Below are positions 9,141 to 15,997 of a stretch of DNA of 48,194 nucleotides, in pieces (position 1 is the first letter of the stretch; every line of letters begins with the position of its first letter). Below the pieces are notes generated by a model that was given only the letters and a program-made list of their open reading frames with translations, searched no databases and was not told the DNA's origin. The position numbers were made by a program, and so were the translations under genes. The DNA is from Planctomycetota bacterium. Lineage in GTDB: Bacteria > Planctomycetota > UBA8108 > JACQVS01. The stretch is taken from NCBI GenBank assembly GCA_028280485.1, contig JANQLS010000100.1, positions 1 through 48,194 on the forward strand. The letters run 5' to 3'.

Positions 9141-10307
9141 ATGAACATTTCAACCAAAAGAACTCATGGACCATTAGAACTATTAATCTTGCAGTCTACG
9201 CCTTTTTGTAACCTTGATTGTAGCTATTGCTATCTTCCAGATCGTTCTGACAAAAGCCGAATGCCAATTCACGTGATAGAAAAGGCTTTTGAGTTTGTCA
9301 TCGGCGCAAATCTGGTTGAATCAGAATTCACGATTGTTTGGCACGCGGGCGAGCCCATGACCCTTCCACCTAGCTACTACAAAGAAGCTTTTGACTTGTC
9401 ACGAGAGTTTGCAAATAAACATAACATCGTGATCCATCAATCGATTCAAACCAACGCAACTTTAGTCACCGATGAATGGTGCAAACTGATCCAGGAAAAC
9501 GATGTGAGGGTGGGAATAAGTTTAGACGGCTCTGCGAAGTGGAATGATCGGGTTAGAGTTTATCGATCAGGAAAGGGGAGCCATCAAAAAGTATTAGAGG
9601 GCATTGAATGCTTAAGAAGAAATAACATCGATTTTCACGTCATAAGCGTCATAACTTCAGAAAGCGTTGCAGATCCAGAGGGGATTTTTGATTTTTTCCA
9701 CGAATTAGGAATCGAAAGACTCGGGTTTAACTTTGAAGAGCAAGAAGGAGAAAATGAGAGAGCCCGATGGGATGACTCGAGCAGCGCTAAGTCAGAGCGC
9801 TTTTTAGAATCCTTTATGAAACTCATAAAGAAACACAACGCAAGAATTCAAGTGAGAGAATTCGATGGCATCGCCCCTTGGCTTCTACAAGGTGGAAAAA
9901 GCCTTGAACATAATCAAGAAAACTCTGCTTTCAAAATCACTTCAGTTTCAAAAAATGGCAGGGTTTCAACCTTTTCCCCAGAACTATTGGGGCATACTAA
10001 CGAAGAGTACTCTAATTTTATTGTGGGTAATTTATTAACAGATACTCCTAACCAAATTTTAAATTCAGATGTTCTTCATCGAATGATGGATAGCATCGAT
10101 GCTGGTATTCAATCTTGCAAAATGGAATGCGAATATTTTGATATCTGTGGAGGAGGATCACCCGGAAACAAACTCTTTGAAGCAGGATCATTTGCGGCCA
10201 CTAAAACAAAGTATTGTGAAAATTCAGTGATTGCTCCCGCTCACGCTGCTTTAACGGTACTGGAGGATTTAGCGCAGGAAGCGAAGATGGGCATGAAAAG
10301 TAAATAA
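9141..10307 (+). CDS. grrM: Radical SAM/SPASM peptide maturase, GrrM (GRRM system) type
   Basis: A 388-residue radical SAM enzyme. C23, C27 and C30 (CNLDCSYC) bind the SAM 4Fe-4S cluster; WHAGEPM (67-73) is the glycine-rich SAM-binding motif. The C-terminus has a SPASM-like region: FSPELLG (278-284), Cys 326, 330, 336 and 359 and the run EYFDICGGGSPGNK. From memory these C-terminal motifs are typical of the cyanobacterial GRRM-system maturases that modify GrrA/OscA1 peptides, and differ from anaerobic sulfatase-maturating enzymes, the other nearby family. Role inferred: installs cyclophane cross-links in the aromatic-X-Asn precursor encoded head-to-head 312 bp away. The substrate would be modified in the cytoplasm before export through its Sec signal. 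No dedicated protease or transporter is next to it, which is usual for GRRM loci. An ATG start is used; upstream codons hold no better start. Confidence 0.9.
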   Translation: MNISTKRTHGPLELLILQSTPFCNLDCSYCYLPDRSDKSRMPIHVIEKAFEFVIGANLVESEFTIVWHAGEPMTLPPSYYKEAFDLSREFANKHNIVIHQSIQTNATLVTDEWCKLIQENDVRVGISLDGSAKWNDRVRVYRSGKGSHQKVLEGIECLRRNNIDFHVISVITSESVADPEGIFDFFHELGIERLGFNFEEQEGENERARWDDSSSAKSERFLESFMKLIKKHNARIQVREFDGIAPWLLQGGKSLEHNQENSAFKITSVSKNGRVSTFSPELLGHTNEEYSNFIVGNLLTDTPNQILNSDVLHRMMDSIDAGIQSCKMECEYFDICGGGSPGNKLFEAGSFAATKTKYCENSVIAPAHAALTVLEDLAQEAKMGMKSK

Positions 10308-10342
10308 GAAAGTTTAGCCAGAAGAAACCAGGCACAGAAGTT

Positions 10343-11254
10343 TCACCCAATAGAAAGGGCTCCTCCATTGGCCAGCCAATTCGAACATTCACTTCCAAGT
10401 TCCGCTTTGGCCTTCTGTTCGTATTCCGAGGATTCTATAACAGTGAGGATATCCGCCCAGCGACCATTGACGCCCTTGTTGATAAATACCTCTGCACCCG
10501 CATCCCAAAAAGCCCCGCCTAAGGGAGTACTCTTCTCACCATTCTTTTTCATCCATTCAAACGAGCAGTGCTCTAGTATGGCAGGCCACTTGGAGTCATC
10601 GATAGGTATATCCAAAAAGGAAGCGATGCGGCGAATCTGTCCTGGCATGTCTCGTTTGAGATCAGAGAAGTGAACAAAGAGCACGTTTGGAAGATCTCTG
10701 ATTTCCCACCAACTTCGAACGTTCTCCCAAAAGGACCAGAACGGATAGCCATCACCCTGAAACCAATCGAGCCAATACTGTCGAATATCTTCTGGAGGTC
10801 GTTCGATGGGAGGGCCAACCCGCCCCGGAGTTTCGTTTAAGGCATCGTACCAAGCTTGATTCGCATTCACGTGATGATTGTAAAGACTCCAAACAACATC
10901 ACGTCCGTCACGCCCGATGTATAAATATTTAGCTTCTTCCGAAAATTGCAAGGCGTCAACTGGAAGATGCGTCTTCAAGAAACGCCGATGGTCTTGTGCC
11001 TCGACAAAAGGAAGCTTGATCTCCTTAGGTGGAACCCTGAGATCCATCCAGGGTGACATATCTGCAACCGGCACGTCAGGATCACCATCAAAAAGGAGCT
11101 GAGCAATAATCTGCTGCATCCACGTCGTACCGGATTTTGCGTAAGTCGAAATTATGATGTCGTCGTCACGAAACTCTAGGTCATTCCATATAGTAGAATC
11201 AAAGTGGTGGCTATGAATTTCCCGAGTTTTACGAGGCTTCACTAATTTTTTCAC
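10343..11254 (-). CDS. PAPS-dependent sulfotransferase (sulfotransferase family 1 type)
   Basis: A 303-residue cytosolic sulfotransferase. STYAKSGTTWMQQ (36-48) is the 5'-phosphosulfate-binding loop. H96 in KTHLP is in the place of the catalytic base. GRDGRDVVWSLYNH (114-127) supplies the Arg and Ser that bind the 3'-phosphate, and FINKGVNGRW near the C-terminus is the last PAPS-binding motif. Such enzymes move a sulfuryl group from PAPS to a hydroxyl or amino group of a small molecule, glycolipid or phenol; the acceptor cannot be predicted. The start is GTG, with AGGA about 8 nt upstream. Its stop is only 35 bp from the convergent maturase stop. It lies about 68 bp downstream of a MarR gene on the same strand, so the two may form an operon. 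Whether it has any link to the RiPP is unknown. Confidence 0.88.
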   Translation of the reverse strand: MKKLVKPRKTREIHSHHFDSTIWNDLEFRDDDIIISTYAKSGTTWMQQIIAQLLFDGDPDVPVADMSPWMDLRVPPKEIKLPFVEAQDHRRFLKTHLPVDALQFSEEAKYLYIGRDGRDVVWSLYNHHVNANQAWYDALNETPGRVGPPIERPPEDIRQYWLDWFQGDGYPFWSFWENVRSWWEIRDLPNVLFVHFSDLKRDMPGQIRRIASFLDIPIDDSKWPAILEHCSFEWMKKNGEKSTPLGGAFWDAGAEVFINKGVNGRWADILTVIESSEYEQKAKAELGSECSNWLANGGALSIG

Positions 11255-11322
11255 AAATAAGTCCTAGCATTTAGAGGGATGGGCAAAACTGTAAAAATTG
11301 TACTTACCACCAGACCCAGAGA

Positions 11323-11781
11323 TTAATCTGTTGGCACTTCGGGAACTTGGCTTCCCTCTGCCACCTTTTTCAATAGCCGCACCAAGGTCTTTCGCTCCGA
11401 TGGGCTCAAGCATGAAAAGAACTCATCATCATTTTGTTGAGCTAACTTCGTTAACTTCGGAACTACCTTTTTTGCGGCTGCCGTAAGTTTAATGTCTTGA
11501 TAGCGTCGATCATTTTTTGACTCTGTGCGAATAACAAACCCCTTTCCAGTCGCCCGATCCACTAATTTGGACACTGCCCCACGAGTCAGCCCAGTGAGGC
11601 GTGCGATCTCGCTCGGAGAAATGCTGGGGCCACACTCGTAGAGCATTCGCAAAACTACCCATTCAGCGACAGTAACTCCGCTAGTCTCAAGTTTCATAGA
11701 AAAGGAGTGAGAGACCTTGTTGGAAACGGTCCTCAGCCAACCACCGATGAACTTCTTGTACCCTTCTTCATTTTGATTCAT
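11323..11781 (-). CDS. MarR-family transcriptional regulator
   Basis: A 152-residue winged-helix DNA-binding protein of the MarR family. The helix-turn-helix covers about 52-78 (SPSEIARLTGLTRGAVSKLV), followed by the beta-wing with the family signature NDRRYQDIKLT (90-100) and two helices for dimerisation. MarR proteins are dimeric, usually ligand- or redox-responsive repressors of adjacent genes and of themselves. The gene is upstream of the sulfotransferase on the same strand, with 68 bp between them, so it may control it. A strong promoter with overlapping inverted repeats lies directly before the ATG, which suggests autorepression. No Shine-Dalgarno site is visible; the predicted transcription start falls at or next to the ATG, so the message may be leaderless. 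Confidence 0.9.
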   Translation of the reverse strand: MNQNEEGYKKFIGGWLRTVSNKVSHSFSMKLETSGVTVAEWVVLRMLYECGPSISPSEIARLTGLTRGAVSKLVDRATGKGFVIRTESKNDRRYQDIKLTAAAKKVVPKLTKLAQQNDDEFFSCLSPSERKTLVRLLKKVAEGSQVPEVPTD

Positions 11782-11788
11782 AAACTGG

Positions 11789-11816
11789 ATTGTATTTTTA
11801 AACCAACTGTTGTCAA
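11789..11816 (-). promoter_or_regulatory. Sigma-70-type promoter of the marR-like gene
   Basis: On the minus strand TTGACA (11816-11811) and TACAAT (11794-11789) are separated by 16 nt. That is a perfect -35 box and a one-mismatch -10 box. The -10 ends only 7 nt before the ATG at 11781. Confidence 0.7.
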
Positions 11817-11838
11817 GGAAATAGTTTCCTAAGAAACT
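11816..11838. promoter_or_regulatory. Overlapping inverted repeats, probable MarR operator
   Basis: Two interlocked palindromes: AGGAAA-TAG-TTTCCT at 11816-11830 and AGTTTC-CTAA-GAAACT at 11823-11838. The first begins on the -35 box of the marR-like promoter, so a bound dimer would block RNA polymerase. Many MarR operators have this AGTTTCC/GGAAACT form; the assignment to this regulator is inferred from position. Confidence 0.55.
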
Positions 11839-12861
11839 TTAATAGAGCGCAGGAAAGCTGCACCCAATCTTTATAGTTCTATTGATTAAGAATGTAAGTT
11901 GTTAAATACCAACAAACTCGGCAACACTCTATCACTTTGAGAATATTTTTAACTGATATTGAAGGTACAACTCAACTCGAGGCCTTTGATAGAGGAATTA
12001 TCGAAAGCGTCAATCGACTTGCTCTAATTCGCTATCAATGCTTAATTGTTAACCTTCTTGATCCGCCCCTTGTTTGTTGTGTATTTAGTGGAGGAGTATA
12101 TCTTTCCTGATACCGGGAAAACGAGAGGAAGCAGTAATTGGAAGGGAAGTTAGATTGTAATCAGTATTTTAATTCAGGGCCATCTAAGCCCTCTCCTAAA
12201 TCGATTAGAATTTAACTATTGATTGTAGGTTAAAAAATTTTGCTGGAGTTAGTTGCGATGAAACGATAAACAACCTATTTCCTTATGTACAGACCACAAT
12301 CAATAGAGACTCCACCCAAAAGTACATTTGCAATATGAGTAAAAACAAGTGACACAAAATTTGAAATCAAGCTCAAGTGGCAACCCACAATGCTATAGGA
12401 AAAAGGCTTATTAACTGGATAAGAGACGAATCAATTAAATATAAAAAGACTATAACTATTACCGCCGAACTACTTTAAATAAAGTTTCAATATATTTTAA
12501 GTTTAATATCTTATACAACCAATAGACAGGTTAGTTTTTTTCCGTTATAAATCAGGAGCAGATGGAACATACTAAGCTACTCTTTCGTTTTTAATGAGGT
12601 AACTTTTCTTTAAAGGAAAGGTAGTTAATTCATGGAAAACCAGCGGAACGTTGTGATGGCCCTTGGAATACTCTCAATAAAAGTGCCTATTCATTCGGCC
12701 CTGCTAATTCTGAGCGCTATCTAAATTATTTTATCTAATCTGTTTCCAATAAAAAGAGGCCAAGCAGATCAGCTATTAGGCTCGAATCGGAATACACAAG
12801 CTGATCAGATTCCTCACACTTAGCTTTTAAAGCAATTAGTTGAGCAAGGAAAGTCAATCAA
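11839..12861. other. Long AT-rich gap with gene remnants
   Basis: About 1 kb with no intact gene. It contains a cyclase-like fragment (11937-12110, listed separately) and otherwise scattered stops in all frames. An 8-bp inverted repeat, GATCAGCT and AGCTGATC, flanks about 12768-12805. The ribosome binding site AAGGAAAG of the next gene is at the right end. Confidence 0.5.
11937..12110 (+). pseudogene. Fragment resembling the N-terminus of a class III adenylate/guanylate cyclase
   Basis: A 57-codon frame from TTG 11937 to TGA 12110 reads RIFLTDIEGTTQLEAF near its start. The string FLTDIEGTTQL matches the usual opening of cyclase catalytic domains (FLFTDIEGSTRLW), including the first metal-binding Asp. 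The next residues (SVNRLALIRYQCLIV) fit the helix that normally follows (about AMRAALARHDALLR), but the conserved G-D segment after it is absent and the frame stops. A decayed gene is the simplest reading; similarity was judged by eye only. Confidence 0.35.
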
Positions 12862-13917
12862 ATGCCCAAACTAAAAGTAGCCACTTTTAATGTCGAATGG
12901 ATGGCTAATTTATTCGATGGTAACTCCACAAATTTATATCAAGGTCCCTCTCGATTTAATGGCATTGGTCGCAAGCCCGCTGACGTACAATCCGTCTGTG
13001 AACGAATCGCAGGCGTGATTTGGAACTCCGATGCAGAGATCATCGGTATTCAAGAGGGGCCAAAGCATAATGCTCAAATGGAGACCTTCGTTCGAGAGTA
13101 TTTAGATGATGCATATGATGTCTACTCAATCACGCCCCGTGGCCGTCAGTGCAATCATATTCTCGTTTGGAAAGACATTGGCTTTGAGGTCCGGCAACTA
13201 CCTGAGACGCATGATATATATCGCCACCTACAACGCCGCATTGAATACTACAGATGGGGAAATGTAGCCAAAGATAGCATTTCCAGTGAGTATTTCACCA
13301 GATTACCCGTTGTCCTAAAACTCGAAGTCGGAGGACGGGGTATCGAGTTCATGGTGTTTCATACAAAATCGAAAATCTCAGATTTAAAACGTAAGCAGGA
13401 GTATACGAAACGAGACAAGCCCAAGATCATCAGCGCATTACGATCCCGTCAAAAGCTGAGCGCTGAGATGTACGCAATACGTCGATATCTAACTCACGCT
13501 ATAAAAAATCGACGAACCGATGGGTGTATCCTGGTTGGTGATCTCAATGATGGCCCTCATCGCGATGTCTTCGAAGAGCAGTTTCTCATTCATAATATCG
13601 TTGATGAGTTACGTGGAGGTTTTCACCGAGAATCAGCCTTGATGCATCACGCCCTGCCCGAGGAGGCTATCGAACCGGGCCGAGCTAACGCCTACACTGC
13701 GAAATTCTCAGATCCTACTCAAGATGGACGCACAGTCAAAGTACTGCTCGACCACGTTCTTGTAACCACCGACATCCGCCATGGAACTGCCCCCTTACGG
13801 TTAATTGAAGGTAGCGGCAAGATCGAACATGAGGTTTATGACTATTGGGTATCTGGAACGAAAGCGCACCAACGCCCGAGCGACCATCGACCCGTCAGCG
13901 CTGAGTTTCGATATTAG
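12862..13917 (+). CDS. Endonuclease/exonuclease/phosphatase (EEP) family hydrolase
   Basis: A 351-residue protein with the EEP (DNase I-like/AP endonuclease/inositol phosphatase) motifs in order. These are the start strand KVATFNVEWMANL with the metal-near Asn, IIGIQEGP with the metal-binding Glu (about 53), VFHTKSK, VGDLNDGP with the catalytic Asp/Asn pair (about 222-227), LLDHVLVT and the terminal PSDHRPVSAEF with the general-acid/base Asp-His. No signal peptide is present, so it is probably cytosolic. Substrate could be DNA, RNA or a phosphodiester metabolite; the family does not tell. AAGGAAAG lies about 9 nt before the ATG. It is followed after about 190 bp by a second, distantly related EEP gene on the same strand. 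Confidence 0.88.
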   Translation: MPKLKVATFNVEWMANLFDGNSTNLYQGPSRFNGIGRKPADVQSVCERIAGVIWNSDAEIIGIQEGPKHNAQMETFVREYLDDAYDVYSITPRGRQCNHILVWKDIGFEVRQLPETHDIYRHLQRRIEYYRWGNVAKDSISSEYFTRLPVVLKLEVGGRGIEFMVFHTKSKISDLKRKQEYTKRDKPKIISALRSRQKLSAEMYAIRRYLTHAIKNRRTDGCILVGDLNDGPHRDVFEEQFLIHNIVDELRGGFHRESALMHHALPEEAIEPGRANAYTAKFSDPTQDGRTVKVLLDHVLVTTDIRHGTAPLRLIEGSGKIEHEVYDYWVSGTKAHQRPSDHRPVSAEFRY

Positions 13918-14103
13918 TTCTTGAAATCGCCAGAGTTCAAATAATCGAGTCTTTTCTCTGCAGATTAGATATGCAGGATTACAGCACGAATTCTTGAGGC
14001 CTTTCCATTTCTGTTCATCGAGCCCCCATAGCACCCATTTCCCAACGTTGAAACGCAATACACTGGGGGAGGAATCGTTGAATACTGTCAATTGAGATCT
14101 AAC

Positions 14104-14940
14104 ATGAAGATTACAATCGCAACCTACAATGCTAAAAACTTTTTCGACGACCTTGATCCACACACTCAAAAGAAAAGTTCTGAGGTTGATGCTTTGGGTC
14201 AGATGGTGGATCGTATCGGCGCTGACATAATAGCTTTTCAAGAGGTTGAGTCGGAACGATCGTTAGAGTGGCTAAACAGCAAACTTTCAAAACCTTACGA
14301 CTACTATGCCTTAATCGATGGAAACAGTGATCGTGACATCAACCTAGGATTCATGAGTCGATATAATTTCTACACAACAACTCACCGAGATGTGAAGTTA
14401 AAGAACAGCTCTGGTAAGATCATTCGTGACTATCGGACAAAAAAAGATTTTAGAGCCAAGAGGAAATCGGCCATGGGCTTTCAACGCGATCTCCTACTCG
14501 GGGAGTTCATGTTAGGTGGGGGACGTTCGATTTCAGTATTCAATACGCATTTTAAATCCAGAAGTCGAAAAAAGTGGCAGTTGACCAGTTCGGATAATCT
14601 AAGAAGCGCAGAATCACGGGCGGCGAAGAAGATTGTTAGCGAGTACGTAGCCACCTACCCGGAAACTCCAGTAGTGTTGTTAGGAGACTTTAATAACACT
14701 TCACGGAATAAGACGATCAGGTCAGTGATGAGCCAACTCGGCTTTAAGGACGCCCTTAAGGCCGAAGTTGGATCAAACGCCACAACATACTGGCGTAAAG
14801 CTAAAGATAGAATCGACTACATCATGCTTTCAAACGTAGCAGCGGCGGGCTACATTCCGAATTCTGGAAAAATTCACGCAAGCAAGACAGCAAGGACTGC
14901 ATCCGATCACTTTCCTGTTAGTGTCACTCTCGATCTATAA
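14104..14940 (+). CDS. Second endonuclease/exonuclease/phosphatase family hydrolase
   Basis: About 278 residues with the EEP motif set: ITIATYNAKNFFDDL at the start, IIAFQEVES (metal Glu), VFNTHFKS, VLLGDFNNTSRN (catalytic Asp-x-Asn), RIDYIMLSN and SDHFPVSVTLDL at the end. I chose the ATG at 14104; a TTG four codons upstream (14092) is in frame but gives only MRSN extra, and neither has a convincing ribosome binding site. No signal peptide. The sequence differs clearly from the preceding EEP gene outside the motifs, so the pair is not a recent duplication. Likely a nuclease or phosphodiesterase of unknown substrate. Confidence 0.87.
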   Translation: MKITIATYNAKNFFDDLDPHTQKKSSEVDALGQMVDRIGADIIAFQEVESERSLEWLNSKLSKPYDYYALIDGNSDRDINLGFMSRYNFYTTTHRDVKLKNSSGKIIRDYRTKKDFRAKRKSAMGFQRDLLLGEFMLGGGRSISVFNTHFKSRSRKKWQLTSSDNLRSAESRAAKKIVSEYVATYPETPVVLLGDFNNTSRNKTIRSVMSQLGFKDALKAEVGSNATTYWRKAKDRIDYIMLSNVAAAGYIPNSGKIHASKTARTASDHFPVSVTLDL

Positions 14941-15361
14941 CATAGATCATTACCACTTCTCCATGCCGCCAAGAACCTTAGGTAGAATTGCTTATTGGTA
15001 AAACAAGCCCCCCCCAAATCGTGCTAATAAATAGCAGGAGGAGGCCCTATAAATAATCGTTAAAATGAATCAATATTAACCTCTGAAGCCTGTCTATCTA
15101 TACAAGCACTAAACTTCGTGATTATCAACTGATCTCCATTGAAGCCCAGTTTACAATTCTAATTCCCGCTACGATGAAACGGGTATGCCTTGAAAGAACA
15201 TCACATGAAGGAAAAGGAATTGAGATCATGAAAACATTCCACTCCATCGGCTGAGATCATTCTTAAAGGCTCAAGCCTTTCAATCCATCCTCCTTAATAC
15301 ATTTCATTGATGGGACAAGCTTGTCCGACTTCATAGGAGAAGTAACAGGAAATAGAACTAA
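14941..15361. other. Intergenic region with small palindromes, no gene seen
   Basis: No coding frame was recognised. Two perfect short palindromes are present: AAAGGCT-CA-AGCCTTT at 15265-15280 and GGACAAGCTTGTCC at 15313-15326. Neither is followed by a T-run on the plus strand, so no terminator for the EEP genes was identified. Confidence 0.45.
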
Positions 15362-15404
15362 AAAAACGGAGCGAGAAATCATTGTGAAATCTCGCCCCGT
15401 TTTT
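15362..15404 (-). terminator. Rho-independent terminator of the discoidin-domain gene
   Basis: A long stem, AAAAACGG-A-GCGAGA against TCTCGC-C-CCGTTTTT with one central mismatch, lies 30 bp after the minus-strand stop at 15434. Both strands end in T-runs, so it could act in either direction; on the minus strand the run is six T. Confidence 0.8.
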
Positions 15405-15433
15405 ATTTAAGAATCAATAATAAGCTTTAAAGG

Positions 15434-15997
15434 TTAACAATTATCAGGCGGAGTCTCACAACCTAAATCACCACCGACCTCTTCACTATCCTCAGTCGGA
15501 TCCACTCCACAGGTTTCCTTACCCGGGGGAGCGGGTGGAGCCGTTCCCAAGAACTGGTGAGAAAGGTTTGCGATCGGATCGGTGATTTCGACTTTCCCGT
15601 TGTCATCAAAATCAGCGGCATCCAAACAAGGTGGAGTGAAAGTGCCTAAGAATTGAAAAGAGAGGTTATTGATGGGGTCAGTAATCTCAAGTGCGCCATT
15701 TCCATCAGTATCACCTCGCCTAAACCCATCTTCAGGCTCAACCACATCAGGAACCGAAGAATAAACTTCAACTTCTGCGATTTGAGGATTATACGGTTCA
15801 CCACTTAAATTAATGATTCGTACGTATCGACCTTCAAACTCTCCCCCTGGATCCAGATCCGCAGTCAATATGTCACGACCAGCCATTCCCGAATTTGTCC
15901 CATCGGTTCGAAGTTCAGTAAACCAAGTTACGGTGCCAAGATCTTCCGGGTCTTCGGGTGATCGATCATCAGCATAAACTTCAATGAGAAGATTTGT
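15434..15997 (-). pseudogene. Detached C-terminal part of the discoidin-domain protein, with dockerin-like repeats
   Basis: This segment is in the same frame as the gene at 15998-17866 and is separated from it only by the TAA at 15998-16000. It completes the third F5/8-type (discoidin-like) domain, reading TNLLIEVYADD at once after the stop and then AGRDILTADLDPGG and PQIAEVEVYSS. The last part is the same tandem EF-hand module as in the giant protein: DTDGNGALEITD and DFDDNGKVEITD, each followed by QFLG. An internal Met (at 15886) could start a 150-residue product, but it falls in mid-domain with no ribosome binding site, so independent translation is unlikely. The module would be lost from the protein unless the stop is read through or is a sequencing error. 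Confidence 0.75.

Noticed and set aside
9141..10307. Radical-SAM gene considered as an anaerobic sulfatase-maturating enzyme because a sulfatase is in the window
   Set aside because: Its SPASM region has the FSPELLG and CGGGSPGNK pattern of GRRM maturases, the sulfatase is 34 kb away, and a matching precursor peptide is adjacent.
13801..14241. 146-codon minus-strand frame bridging the two EEP genes
   Set aside because: It overlaps the well-supported 3' and 5' ends of both EEP genes and shows no motif or ribosome binding site.
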